Below, piece after piece: positions 47,175 through 60,290 of a stretch of DNA of 64,000 nt. The stretch is taken from the NCBI GenBank assembly GCA_039111635.1, contig JBCAQO010000011.1, forward strand, positions 1,240,001-1,304,000, in the 5' to 3' direction. Each line of letters begins with the position of its first letter. Position 1 is the stretch's first letter. The position numbers and the translations under genes were made by a program. The DNA comes from Heterobasidion occidentale. Its lineage: Eukaryota > Basidiomycota > Agaricomycetes > Russulales > Bondarzewiaceae. The notes beneath the pieces were generated by a model. The model had not been told where the DNA came from. It ran no database searches and saw nothing but the letters and a program-made list of their open reading frames with translations.

Positions 47175-50100
47175 ATGAGCTCCTTAGCATTCCTGGTCAC
47201 AGAGCTGCAGGTGCGTGTTAGATGCTTCAGGCGTGCGGCTTGTTGCAGGACTTGACGTGAACTGGACGTTCGGGTTAGTCGTTGGCAAGTGAAACAAGGA
47301 GGAAGCACCCTGATGTACGAGATGTGAGCGTCTGGCTATCTTTCCTGTCGCTTCGAAGGTCGTGTTTATCATTCGTGCTCGGTTCGTCGTAGGCAGCTGA
47401 GAAGTCGTTGGCTATCTTGAGGTCTTCGCCGGAGCAGGCAACTGTGAATTTGGCCTCTGGTGAGCAAGTTTATATTCGCATCTATATCAACCATTCTTTG
47501 TTTCGTGGGACATGAGCAAAGAGTGTCTGGTTTCTGGCCAGAAAGAAGCAAAGGGATGTAATACTCCTTCAGAGACAACATACACTGCTCGAATCTGGGT
47601 GTCTGGTATGTCTAACCCCATTGCTAACCTACGTGCACAGATGGACCGCACTCTGACGATTTACTACGACCTGTCTTCATGGGTTGCGCGACGAAGAATG
47701 CTAAGGTTGTCGGCATCTCCCTCGGTTCCCTCCAGCGCCTCATCTCGCTCAAAGCAGTCCCGTTATCCGCTGTTCCAGTCATCATCACAACAATGAGCGA
47801 CTGTATTAGCCAAGGTGTCGATATCCAGCTCAAGATTCTCCAGACGCTACTGTCTCTCATCACGAACTTCCCGCCAATACATGGAAAGCTTCTAGGAGAC
47901 GTACGTCGTTCCCGTCATGGTCGGGGTATATCCATTAATACTTGTGCAGGCTCTTCTCTTGTGTTTCAAGCTTCAGGAGTCTCGAATAGGTGTTGTCTCC
48001 TCGACTGCCGCTGCTACGCTTCGTCAGCTTGTTATGTTCGTGGTCGATAAAGTTGTCGATGAAGATCGAAGAGACAATGTCCCGCCAGAGCAGATGGTCG
48101 AGACTCAGTTGCCGGACGGAGATGCCAAAGCGCTCGGACCAGCTGCACATGACGCGTTCGCGATTTTCGAGGATCTGTGCCTCCTCGCCAATTCGGAGCC
48201 ACCCCATTTCCTGAAGCTTGATTTCCTGCACAAGACCTTCGCTCTAGAGCTGATCGAGAGTGTCCTCACGAACTATCATGAACTTTTCCGTCGAGTAAGT
48301 TCATTGTTCGCCCTGCGTGAGACATATTTTCACAGTCGGTCGTCAGCATACAGAGTTGCTGCTCCTCCTTCAACACCATCTCTGCCCGCTTCTACTCAAA
48401 TCTCTGTCCGACCGACCTGTATTTCCTCTGACATTGCGGTCCACCCGCGTGGTGTTCCTGCTCCTCAAGCAATTTTCACTTGAGCTACAGACAGAGGCCG
48501 AGGTTTTCCTCACGCTCTTGATTAAGATCATCGGAGGCGATACCGACAGCAATAGCAGTCATGTTGAGAGCATGTCAGCTCGTCCTCAGTGGATGCGAGT
48601 GCTTGCGATGGAAATCATGCGTGGGTGAGTGCCATCGTGATCACGGCATCGCATATATTCACGTTTCTCCGTAGTCTCTGCGGTGATGCTGAGTTCATGC
48701 GGAATGCATGGGAGCGGTACGACGCGCAGCATTCTGACACAGGATCTATGGTGTTCACTGCCCTTATCACGGCTCTCAAGCGGTTGGTGACGGAGAAGCC
48801 CGCTGTGCTTGGGGTCAGCCATCAGATGTTGGGTGTTGGAGGGAGTGCAAGTGAAAGTGCTGGGGGTGCAGGGTACGGGCGAGACGTTGGTGGGGTTGCG
48901 GGAATGGTCGCTACAGCAGCTAGTGCAACAATGTCAGGGATGGTAGGTATGATCGGCTCTGAGGCAGGATTGAGCCTTCACTCGTCTACCATGAAGCTGC
49001 AATGGTGAGTAGTGTTTGTCTCTGGTCTAGCATGTGCTCACATGAATTTTAGCATCGATCAGCTCGACAAAGCTGATGCCCCGCCTATACCCGAAGCCTA
49101 CATCTATCTGCTGGGCGTGCAGTGCATCGTATTCTCTTTGTGAAGGATTTGCATCTTTCACTGCGCCTCTGTACACGAGCATTATGGTCCAGAAGCCTCG
49201 TGCAGCAGGAGATGCTATCATCGTGCACCCGCGGCTCTCGACCCAACCACACTTCCTGCATCCGAGCCTGCCCGCGCCGGCCTGATAGCGGTCCGCGACA
49301 TGCTCGCTGCCGGATGGCCTGCTCTATTAGCCGCTCTATCCTTTCTCATCTCTACAAACCTCTCCGATGAACTCTTCGTCGACGTGCTTGCTGCGCACCA
49401 GGCCTTAACGAACGTCACAGGCATGCTGGCATTACCAACTCCCCGCGATGCTTTCCTCACTAGTCTCTCAAAGTCTGCTATTCCTTCGCGCGTGGTATCT
49501 AGCCTCGATTCGTATGTCGAGCCCCCAACTCCCCGCTCTGCTGCCTCATTCTCGGAGAACCTTGGTTTGACAGGACCTACGCAGTCGCCAGGTCTGTCGG
49601 AGCGCAACATGGCGTGTCTGAAGGTCTTGATCACCAGCGCGCACTTTCTGGCTGGTAGTCTCGGCGAGAATTGGTTTGACGTGCTTGAGGCGCTTCAAAA
49701 CGCAGACTACGTGCTTACGAGTAAAGGGCAGAGGACTGTTCCCTCGACTCCTTCCAAGCGCTCTTCTGTCCTTGGAACTCCACAGCGATCTATCTCTGTT
49801 TCTGGCTCGTCTCCAGCAGCGCCTGCTCAACCACCACAGCAGGCTATCCGCCACCCGTTGCTTTCTGACTTGGATGTCGAGAGCGTGCAACTCGCGATTC
49901 AGCGACTCTTCGACGCGTCTAAGAACCTGGAGGATGCTGCGTTCAAGGACTTCGTGAACGCGTTGTGCAAGCTGAGCTCTGAGATGGTCGGGATGCAATC
50001 TCAGGCAGACTCGAGCATCATATTGGAATCAGAGTCGGCAGACGATTCGACTATGACAGGTAGCACGACCAAGCTTGAACTCAATGTTGACGGCTCGGTC

Positions 50101-53100
50101 AGAACGCGCGAGCAGGCGGCGAGTAAGTGGTATTCATCTACCCCGAACGTTGGTGAGTTGAAATTAGTCATATCTTGGATTCCTGTGCTCACATATCTGC
50201 AGCGTTCTGGAGATTTTGGAATCAACAAGCTTGGCGGTGTGGCCGTCCTCAACATCCATAGGCTTATCTATCGTTCCCCAGATATTGCGTGGGATACGAT
50301 TACTTCTCATCTACTGTCAGTCATTCGGCATTCGACCGCCCCTCAGCCATACGACTTCAAGCTGCACAGATCCTCGATGATATCTTGATCGTTGTACCTC
50401 GGAATTTGAGTACTACGGGGGACCTACAGTCCGCTGTACAGCGTCGTGTACTTGACGTCCTCGCCCAGCAAATAATGCTGGACGAGCCCACTGGTGCTAG
50501 TTCGTCCGGTATCAGTGTTGAGCTCCGCCGCATGGGCTTGGAAACTCTTCACCAGATCTTGCAGTCATCAGGTCACACGCTGGTGGTAGGTTGGGAGACG
50601 ATCTTCGAGGTGCTGAATAGTGTGTGCAAACCCGCACAGCCAATTCCATCGTTGTCTAGCGATTCGGTATCTTCTGCAGGATCCTCTCCCACCACTCCTC
50701 GAACAAAGCCTCTCCCGCTTGGCTACGTGAATGAGAGGGGCTATACGACCTTGATCAAGATCGCATTCCAGTCATTGACTCTAGTTTGCGATTCACTTTC
50801 GGCCTTGTCTCCAGAACATCTGCGCATGTGCATTAGTACGCTCGGCCACTTCGGCAGACAGGCGGACACAAATATCGCGCTGACTGCTGCGGAGAGTCTC
50901 TTCTGGGGTGTTTCTGATTCAATTCAGGCCAAGCGCAAAGATGCAGAGAAGGAGCCCGAGTACAGCGCTTTGTGGATGTTCCTACTGCTCGAGATCCTGA
51001 GGTTGTGTGCAGATGCTCGTCCGGAAGTAAGGATGGGTGCTATCCAGACGCTGTTCAGGACACTACAGCTATATGGCGCTACACTGAGCCTCGATACGTG
51101 GGAGGAATGCATCTGGAAGGTCACCTTCCCGCTGCTCGATTCACTTACAGCCTCCATTAGACAGAGCTCGACAATCTCGCCATCACCATCCTCTTCATCA
51201 TTCGAAGCGTCTCAGTTCGATGTCTCAACTCCGGAGCAGGCTTGGGACGAATCTAAGGTGGTCGCTCTTCAATCCATAGGGTCGATATTCCACGATTTTC
51301 TCGTCTCGAAGGTCATGCATCTGTCCTCTTTCAGCAAAGCTTGGGAAGTCTTCGTGATGCACATCCGGGATTCATTCTTACTTGATAATCGAATCATCAG
51401 TGCGCCTGCGCTGCGCTGTCTTGAGAAGACACTGAAGGCTTCGGCGGCAGGCGCCTCTGATGCGGAACTCAGGCCGCGAGTTATTGAAGCCTGGGAGAAG
51501 GCATGGGTTGTATGCGATGAAATGGGAGAATCGGTGGTCAAGAGGGCGAGCGTTGCTGGCGAGAGAGCTCAGGCACACAAGCCTTTCACGCAGGAGAGTC
51601 TCGTCGCGTTTGTGGACGTTATTCTCAGCACAAGAAGCGTTAGTCGAACGCTGGAGGATGTTGAGTGGCCTCTCGATCGCATCGTCAGGTTGATGGCCAT
51701 CTTGAAGGGTGAATGATCTAAGTATATCTACGAATCCGAGCGCAACGGGCTGACACATTTATTTAGGTGTCTTGACCTATCCTAATTCTCCAGATTATAG
51801 ACCAGACGTCGACGGGCTCACACCAGTTCAGGTGAGTCACAGCAACACCTGTGATGACAGCGAGAATATCAAATGTCTGTGTTTGCTAGACCATCGTCAT
51901 GGAGGCTGTGGGCAGCATTGGGCTCGACACTCCCGGTGTTCCATCCGTCATATTGCGAGATTTGTCTGAATACGCGACGTTACCCTTCCTTGCTGCCTTT
52001 GACGTCCCAGACCCGTCGTTATCAGCATCTGCTTCAAAGAAGCCACGGTGGCCCTTCGAAGCAAAAGCGCATCACATACATCAGCCTGTCAAAGAAATGC
52101 ATGCCCATGTTGGTCGAACTATTCCTTCGGTTCAAGGATAAGGCCGAAGTATACGTCGATGGCACTTTGGAGGCTGTGCTGTCTGCGTATTCTATTCCCA
52201 TCAAACTTAAGTACGACTGTCCGCCTCCGTCAAAGTTCGGAAAAGATCCTCCCTTGTGGAAGACTGCGACTACGAGCTTCCTGCGGATCGTCCGTGAGAC
52301 CGCAACCCAGGTTCAGAGCTTCGGTTCAGGTCAGCTTGAAGTTTCGTAACAATCTTGAATAGGAGCTGAAACAGCACCGTAGACCTACCGGATGATCGCG
52401 TCGAGGGCATCTGGAGACAAACGATCGATGTCTTCCGTGGTGGTATCTTGGCTGACTGGTAGAGTGTTTCTTTTTGTCAGAGCAAATGGAGTTATTGAAT
52501 ATCCCTACAGCTCCTTGGCGGACAGCTTCACCTTTGACGTGCAGGAGGAGGAAGAGAATTTTGACTTTCCCTCATCGCATCATTAGAAATCGACGTGGTC
52601 CCGCACCTGGGAGACAGTCGTGTCCCCGACTATCTGATCACTCATCTTGCGAAAATCCTTCAGCAAGGGAGTCAGCTGCGGGAGTATGACCACGAAGAGG
52701 ATTACATGTTCACCCCGATTACGCCTATGAAGACTCCTGTTTCTGGCAAAGGTAATTGGGCCCATGACGGCGACGAAGACACTACGACAATAAATCCTAC
52801 CGTCTTCGTTTCAAGAGAGCGCTTCTCCTACTGGTGTTTCGATTTGCTCTTCCTCATCTGTTCAGATGTCTCTAAAGGTCTGTGTTAGCTTCTGAGATTA
52901 TAAAGTCGTGCTCTCTAACGCTCCCAATAGACCACGAAGAGTCCCGCAAACGAGTTGCAGCCTTGAGTCTGTCATCGTTGCTTGGTCGATGTAAGACTAC
53001 TCTTGCAGGTTACGCAGCCGACGAAAGCCTCCGAGGCAATATCCCCTTCCCAAGGTATGTTCGGTTCTGTGAAAATCGCTATTGGTACTCAAGCCAAGGA

Positions 53101-53604
53101 CTCAGGGTACGGGAAGAGGAGTTGCTGTACGTTCTGCACAAACTACAAGAGCTTCGATTATGGCCCGGAAGTCTGTGGGCTGCCTTCTGATAGCCCGTCA
53201 AAGTATGCAATCTACCAACCGGGTTTGTTATTTTCGCCGTTCATGATTCATGCCTTCAACTCAACACCTCGCTATTAGATATCGATACCAGCCTATTACC
53301 ATCTCAGCTCATAGCTGATTCGGTCAAGCGTTCTGCCAAGGCGCACCTTTTCCATTTCTACACCGTGCTCTGTCAAATCGCCTCGGTCGCGCGTAAGGCG
53401 CCGTCAGCATGGGTGATGTCCGACCACTTACTCTCACCGCCTGTAACACCCCCTGGAAAGCAAATCTTGGATCTTCCTGTGGACACTGGGAGCAGAGTCG
53501 CAGCCAGTGGGCTTCGTAGCAGTAAGATCACTGCGCTAGATGCAAGGGCGTTGGCGAGAGAGTGCTTGAAAGAAGTCGGGAGCGAAATGGGGGTGCCTCG
53601 GTAG
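47175..53604 (+). CDS. MON2: Mon2 homologue, copy C (complete span)
   Basis: Full span. Exons 1-7 are offset from copy A by 33,909 bases and match it: 47175-47210, 47279-47323, 47393-47459, 47641-47900, 47950-48294, 48347-48624 and 48675-49004. Later exons: 49053 to about 50111, 50203-51708, about 51773-51837, 51890-52329, about 52383-52458, 52511-52751, 52818-52877 (RFSYWCFDLLFLICSDVSK), 52931-53054, 53106-53222 and 53279-53604. Exon 3 has GAG where copy B has TAG. Private one-base changes lie near 49134, 49222, 50070, 50348, 52044 and 52566. Because each falls where at least one other copy is clean, a complete reading frame of about 1,790 residues can be inferred for the locus. It encodes the Mon2/Ysl2-type Golgi-endosome trafficking scaffold. 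Confidence 0.87.
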
Positions 53605-54079
53605 TGTTGATCGGATTTATTTTCTCTACTATACACCTAGGATATATTTTGTATGTGTATCAAGTCGTTCATATCATTGCAACCATCATATGTTGTTTGA
53701 CCAGACTGCAGAAGGATATAGGGCTTGTTCTGAATGCATCTGAGTCGTTTCCGAGAACTTCCAGTTACTCCGGGCCATCCCGGGCCGATGCCGACTGCGC
53801 CGAAAGCGCTACCCGATCTTGGAGTTCGACACCTACTTACTAGCACGAGAAATCTTTCACTTGTAGAACAGCGGCCACCCATTATCCACTGACTTCTGAC
53901 TGTCGTCAAATGCTCTACAATCCTGGACTTTATCACATCAGCATTGTGATTGTCAACTGAGCCTCCAGCGACCACACTTCAAGTTCAAGTATCTCTTCGC
54001 CTCGGTCTACACAGATTGACTGGAGCATCGACCTATGGGCTTTCTTCTTCTGTTTCGTGCCTGAATTCACATCTGCAAA
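53605..54079. other. MON2-cyclin intergenic region (contig 3)
   Basis: Nearly identical to 35084-35559. No gene supported. Confidence 0.5.
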
Positions 54080-56701
54080 ATGTATCCTGGAGGTATCGGA
54101 CAGGAACTGCCAGCATATATGCGCTCGTCTGACTCACTAGCGGCTTTGCAATGCTCTGAGAGTCGTCTTAGTCTCGCAACAAACGTGGATACTGCCCGCG
54201 ACCAACCTCTGCAAAAACGAATCAACTCTCTAGACAGTGTTTTATCTGAAAGCCACTTGTCTGTGCAAGGCATTGATAACGGATACTCCTCTCCTGGCGT
54301 CGTTCCGCCCTCAAGCACTCCTGATTTGACCCACCATGCTTCATCTAGTCCTACGTTGGATCGCAACGTTGACCATCCTTCTGTGATGACTCCTCTCAGC
54401 CAATCACTGGATCATCTCTCTGAATATGCAGCTGAGACGTGTTCCCCTAGTCTTACCGCGAACTTCCTTGAATCACTCGCTGAAGATGCTGATACAACTC
54501 ATTTCCCCGCTTCTATGACTCACAATGGCGAGCGATTCCCGGCATACTCTTTTTCGTCGCAAAAGACAGTCAAAAACGCCTCTGTTTGTGATACGGCCGT
54601 CTCTCTGGACAAACACCGTCCTCGTCCTAGCTCCTCAGATGTGGATGCTCTTCCAAATCCTGCTTCACTTGGTCGTGCTCTGAAACGTAGGCTCCGAGGA
54701 TCTCATCCTTCTGCCAGCTTATCTGCTCCTCTGTGCGATTTACCTGGCAACAGTCTCCTAGTCGTACTGCCTCTCTAGCATCTGTCATGTCTGGAACAGG
54801 GAATGATGCGGACATCTCAGCCTGCGAATCATCTGTCTCCGAATCGGAATTCTCTCATTCGCAGGAGCCAAAACATAAGAAACGGAGGCTAGGACCTATC
54901 CGAATGTCCGGGAAGAGTCATTATTTTGCAAATGAGCCAGCCACTCTCAGAAAAGCTAGATCCCTCAGGACTGAAGCGTCTATATGTCCAAGTGAAGTAG
55001 GAAGTAAACATGGTGAGGCTAAAGAAGTATGTCCTCTTCCTGCTCTTGCTCATGGCGCAGTACTCATCGCACTGCTATCGGTAGAACATACCTCCTCCTG
55101 ATGCTATTGAGGCGTGCCCTCCTTCCACACAAAACCGTTCTCCTTCGCCTGTTGAGGCCTTAACTACACCGTCTCCGCCTATCCGGAATTTAACTGTTCA
55201 CCTCCCAATCATCCAAGTCCCTGTTGCTGAGCTTATCCCTCGGGAACCGTTGTGCGAAGAAGAGGCTGCGGAAAGGAGAGTCAAGATGTTACTTGATAGG
55301 GAACTCCAGCCGGATGGTCCGAAGTCTACGGGTGTCAAGTTGGTCTTCGTTTCTGCAGACGCGATCTGTCCATTGTCTCAAGACGTTGATGTGGACAGTG
55401 CGAAACATTCTCAGTCTTGCGAGGAGAGCGGATCTGGGTCGCGCTCGCAAAGTACTGACGATGGAAGTACTTCAGAGGATTTGACTCTCATTGTCGGCGG
55501 AGATACGCATCTTGATGTCGATTTTCGCAACGACATGAGGACGAAGGCTATCGAGTGGATTCTAACAGTAACACTCCGTCATTTTTAACGCCAGACCCTA
55601 CTAACCCGGTCATAGATGGTTCCTCCCTTGGATGAAGACTCAGCCGCCCTACGAAAGCCAAGGCTGTTTTCGAGAGATTTACATGACCAGTTCATGAACG
55701 ATCCCAATACTCGGTTCCTCGCTGTCTACATGTTCGCTCGGTGCTTCTCAGCCTTGATGGCGGCAGAGGACGTACATGCTTCGGACATGTCTTCCAGCCC
55801 TGAAGCAGACGTGAAGTCCCCTGCTTTGTGCCAGGCAGATCTGGAAGAGGGCCAGCGGAGGATTGTGTGGGATCATGCTGTTGCTTCCATTGCGTTGAGC
55901 ACGAAGGTCAATTTATTGATTTTCTATGTGCCAGTCCTGTTTATGCTCGACGGCGCCCTCTTCAGATTAACCGAGACACCTCCCGCCTCTATTACCTATA
56001 TATACGCGGCACTATCTGGTTCTAGCGCCGCATGACATGTGCTACGAGGACCTCGAGGTTTGGTGCTCAGTCACAGTGTTTGAACAATTTAATTTTTGAC
56101 CAACCGCTTTGTTTTTCAGCTTGCTCAACGTGAAATACTGGAAGTCTTCCAGTACAAGCTTGGTTTCGGTTCCCCTCAAGCCTTCCTGGACGAGATTTAT
56201 CTCGCGATGCCGACCCTTCGCCTCCTTGTGGACTATAAGGAAGGCTGGAAAATCATAGAAAACGAGACATGGAACTGCTTGTTCAAGGCAGTGCGCGGTA
56301 CGCCGTTTTGACATTGCTGGCGTCGTAACAAATTGACGATCTGTTCTTTTCTGTGGACACGCAGCACCCGACATGGGCCGGTTTCCTCTCTCCGTTCTGA
56401 CAGCCACTGCACTGAAGCAAAGTATAATACAATCGCTCATTTGGAGATTCGAAACTGAGATGCAAAAGTCTTGTTCTTTGTGTGTCTCGCGGCGCAGGTC
56501 GAAAACACACCGCCACTATCTGCCCTATTATCGGCTCGGACCAAAGCATACGAGGTCTCACGTGATGTTTTGACTGACTTGCGTGAGTTATTGAGGGTCT
56601 CTATAGTAGGCACATTTACTCCTCTGCATGTATGCTTCTAATGGAAACGATAGCGGGCCTTAGAGGAATGTACGGACTGGCTGATCGGCATCTGTCAATG
56701 A
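54080..56701 (+). CDS. Cyclin-box protein with long Ser-rich N-terminus (contig 3)
   Basis: Counterpart of 35560-38187. The cyclin-box pieces are conserved (IEWILTV, HDQFMNDPNTRFLAVYMFAR, INRDT..., EVFQYKLGFGSPQ). One C is missing from the CCCTAG context near 54757, shifting the frame after LCDLPGNSL; contig 2 is intact there. Around 56440-56640 several short deletions affect the C-terminal lobe, and two bases are missing at the start of the INRDTLPP exon near 55980. The same final exon (RALEECTDWLIGICQ) is present, ending at 56701. Confidence 0.68.
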
Positions 56702-56969
56702 TGGCGTGTAAATTATATCTCTGTTTCTTGCTCAAATTCTAATACACCGAAATTTACTTCGTGAGACGTTCGTGCACTGCAATGCAGATGGCAATGGAAG
56801 GATCGCTCGATGATGCGTTTCAATCTGATAGGTGACGTTTTGTCCGCCAACTGGGCCATCACGATCGGGACTGGACGGTCATGACGTCGTGCATCATAAA
56901 AATATAAACCAGCAGAAACAACGCCGCCGACTTCATACCCCCTTCTACATATTAGCTTTTGTATCCACC

Positions 56970-57383
56970 ATGACCGACCAGATCAAGAAGGAGATTGTTT
57001 CGTGAGTTGAACATCCAAATTGGATCACCATGGCGACTAACGATTCTACGGCGGTAAAGCTGGAAGTGGGGCGGATCAAATCCCTCGGCAAGTCGACGAA
57101 ATCGTCGAAGAGGGAAGGCGCAGGTCAAAAGCAACAAGGTCCATCTGACGCTTTCAAGTTGTTCCACTTCTGGTATTGACCTCTTCTCGGCGTAGTCAGG
57201 GTAATACAATCTCGCGAACCGCAAGGGAGGGTGACCCCGCAGTCAAGATCACACGGAAAGGGTGCGTGCGCCTCATCGAGGGCGTCGTCTATCCACACTC
57301 CTCCGTCATGATGTTGATCGCAACCTTTTGCCTCATAGAACGACGTTGTCAAGCTCGCCCACGAACTGAACGAAGTCGAATAA
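56970..57383 (+). CDS. HVA1/Tudor-type small protein (contig 3)
   Basis: Counterpart of 38458-38878. Exon 1 reads MTDQIKKEIVS, three bases shorter than contig 2. Exon 2 has three separate one-base deletions that together restore the frame, so the middle reads SASRRNRRRGKAQV instead of SGKVDEIVEEGKAQV. Exon 3 lacks one G at its donor. The C-terminal NDVVKLAHELNEVE-type exon is essentially conserved. Contig 2 gives the family-like version, so the differences here are more likely errors than a divergent allele. Confidence 0.7.
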
Positions 57384-57633
57384 ATAGCACGTTGTAAAGA
57401 GTTACGATGTAATATGTCATTCACCTTTTCATGAGGTTTATAACACGTTTTCTACACGCTGATCATGAGAGTGTCGTGGCAATGACTGAAGTTACTGGCA
57501 ATTCCAGACAGATCAATTTGAGCGAGTGCAATTGTACAGTCCGAATTCTTCAAAGCCCCCAAAATCAACAATGTTACAACGCCTTGCTGTAAAACAGATC
57601 TATATTTTATCTATAGGAAACGTTGTCAGGAGG

Positions 57634-58858
57634 TCAAAGGAGTACAACAGAAAACATATACGCACCAGGTCGTGAAGCCACTACTACTTTTATTGTGTCT
57701 AGTGCTACGTCGTCGGCCGGTACCATGTTGAAAATGGGTATGTACCCAACTCCAGCGTCAAAGTATGCATATCGTATCATGTAACCAGGCATTTCGTCCA
57801 TATCCACCTCTTCCTCGACTTTCAACACGGTCAATCTGTCTAGCTCCTTCACAAAGCGGTTCCACACCTGCCACCAAAATCTGTCTGGAAAGTCGTCGTC
57901 GCAGTAGATCTTGCAAAATCGCAGCTCGAGACTGCGGAGTGTTCCTCTGTGCCTGACGATGAAATCTTCGATCCCGACGCTGTCTGCAAAGAACGCCCCT
58001 CGGACGGAAAGCGTGTCTAGTAACGGGTAATAGAGCTCGGAGAATGTGAATTGAGGAAGGATGCCGAATTCATGATCACTGTGCAGAGAAAGGCACGTAA
58101 GATACGACGCTGAGCTGGGAGCGAGAATCCGGCGCTGCATTGTCGTAGACCAAAAATTGCTCAATGTTTCTTGATAGAGCGTGCCGACATAGGTGCCTAT
58201 GTCGGAGAGTATGGTGATTCTAAGGTAGGCCAGTTTATTGAACGTGGCTATAAATGCAGGATGATCGTGAATCTCGCTGTGTGAAGCTATAAGGTTGTCG
58301 ATCGTCAATGATTTTAGGGACAATGGATGTGCCAGACTAGTGATGGCGCGGAGAATAGCCACTTGTGTTAACGATGATAAAGGGCGCTCTAGAAAGGTTG
58401 AGCTCAAAGAGTTTCGGACATGGGGAGAAAATGTGATGGTGAGAGTCTCGAGCTTGGGCAACTCGTGTAAGTTTGAGAATGCTAAGGCCAGTGTGTCCCT
58501 TATAGCTTTCTCTGCGTCAGGTTTGATCTTCGATGGACCAAGCTCGCGCACACCTGCTTTCAACATACTGTTGAGCTGCGCATCGCATATGGAACGAAAC
58601 ACACGCACTGCTTTCTCTCGCATTCTCCCGGACATCTCGAAAGGCAACCTCTTTGATATGCCGAGCTATTTTCTGCGATGAAAGAAGCGCGTGAAAACCC
58701 TGCGCGCTCCTCATTGTATTCTTGACTGGGGCTCGTTGGAATGCTAGGGCGTTGCAAGAACGCACAAAGTCTTGTTCACCAAACGGACATTGAGAATATC
58801 GTTAGGATGATATTTCATTGATAACTGCTTGCAGCAATTCTGCTGGCAAAAGATTCAT
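57634..58858 (-). CDS. F-box protein with LRR-like C-terminus (contig 3)
   Basis: Counterpart of 39135-40362. The C-terminal frame is open further upstream than in contig 2, because the codon that is TGA there is TGC here (58584-58586), giving VRVFRSICDAQLNSMLKAG. The one-base offset between the F-box half and the LRR-like half remains, and three further bases are missing in the F-box part (near 58746 and 58806). If the offset is real in both alleles the gene is a pseudogene; if it is an error shared by both contigs, this is an ordinary F-box/LRR protein of about 400 residues. Confidence 0.65.
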
Positions 58859-59802
58859 AGTATATGTCGCCAATGAGATATGACTTTCTGGCAACTCGAT
58901 GATTGGATCAGCTTTTCGATGCAGACATCATTAGCAACTTTACCCACCTTCGAATCAACGAGGGGACTGTATCGTCCCCGACGCCAACATTCACTCTGCT
59001 TTAAGTACTGTCAGTTGCAAACCGTAGGTGACGGAGTTACATAATGAGAGGTGTTTTCGGAGGCCACGAAGAGCACGATGTTCATGACGATATGAGCAAA
59101 GACGCACCGATCGAAGCGCTGAGTGCGTAGAGCTTGAGAACGGCAGGGAAGAAGGTCCAAATCATTTACTTGTCAAGCAAAGTAGCGGACCGTCCGTGAT
59201 CACATGGGAATGGCTTGCTTTTTGTGCGAGGGGGCACACCGCCAAATCTGTCGAATCGCCGAGGCGACCTATGTCCTAGAAGTGGCAGAGATGCCTTCGA
59301 CATTTAGGTCATCAGCCATCATCTGTCAGCAGCATGTTGTCGATTGAGCGAGCGCTCGTTTTTATGAGCTTGTGGTGGATTACGACAACACTGACGATAT
59401 CACTTATAGAGAAAGAAAATGCGTACACTTGAAATCTCAGAGAGGGAAGTAGGATAGTCCTAGATGGAAAATTGAGAATTTCGTGCAAACTTGCTCCTCG
59501 CTTGGTCATGAATACTGGTGGCGCTTGATTCTCGTCAGGTATATACAGGTATATACCCCCTATATAGATGACAGAATATTGAGGGTGCTTGCTATATTCC
59601 CTAGACTTGCGAGAGACATGATCTCAAGATGTTGTTTCATATCCTAGATTGTCCAGAAATGATTACAGGGTGAACTGATATATCAGTGGCATCAGACACC
59701 GGGTGGGCTCGGGACGTACGAGGAAATATCTATCAGTATAAATGCTCTGATGTTTTATGCTTGGTGTTCTAAAGAATTGCAGTGAACCTTCGCACAGTTC
59801 TG
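58859..59802. other. F-box downstream flank, left of the insertion (contig 3)
   Basis: Counterpart of 40363-41254. Relative to contig 2 it has about 22 extra bases near 59232-59253, 4 extra near 59344 and about 32 extra near 59486-59517. No gene resolved. Confidence 0.35.
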
Positions 59803-59826
59803 GGGATAACCGCTGATGAAAGCACG

Positions 59827-59844
59827 CGGGTTACAATACCCCCC
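59827..59844. repeat. Hairpin motif GGGTTAC...TACCCC, first copy
   Basis: GGGTTACAATACCCCC can fold with GGGT pairing to ACCC. It lies 25 bases inside the insertion edge. A longer version lies at 60291-60312. Confidence 0.6.
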
Positions 59845-60290
59845 TCTCGCGCTGGTTGAACCACCCACGTCTGACACGGGTTATGTTATTAGTAATATAG
59901 CCGGAAACCCAGTCGGAGTTTGGAGTTTGTCTATTCATCATCAACCGCAACCTCTCGTCGTTGCTGTCGCCTACGACCGCTTCCGTCGTGTCGCGTCGTC
60001 AGCGTCGACGGAAGCGTTGGGCAACCTAGCTCACATCATCAACTCCTCTCCTTGGGCAGCCTCAAGGCTTCACTGTCCGTACTCGTTCCCTGTGCGCTCG
60101 CCTCCCTTTTCGACTTTCTCTCGTTCTCTGCTACTTTCCCTTCCGCATCTGTTGCATCGTCGCTGTCGTCGCTCTCTCTTGCATTGCTACTGTCATCCCC
60201 CATCCCACTTGCTATTCCTGTGGCAGTACATCTGCCATTGTTGTCCGGTCACTTCTCGTGCGACGCGCTCTTTACTTCTTTATGTCACGC

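Noticed and set aside
2880..52060. A genuine tandem triplication of a KIN1-MON2 gene cassette
   Set aside because: The only junctions are 100-N gaps, the intergenic sequence is as conserved as coding sequence, and the ends of the contigs complement one another as overlapping alleles would.
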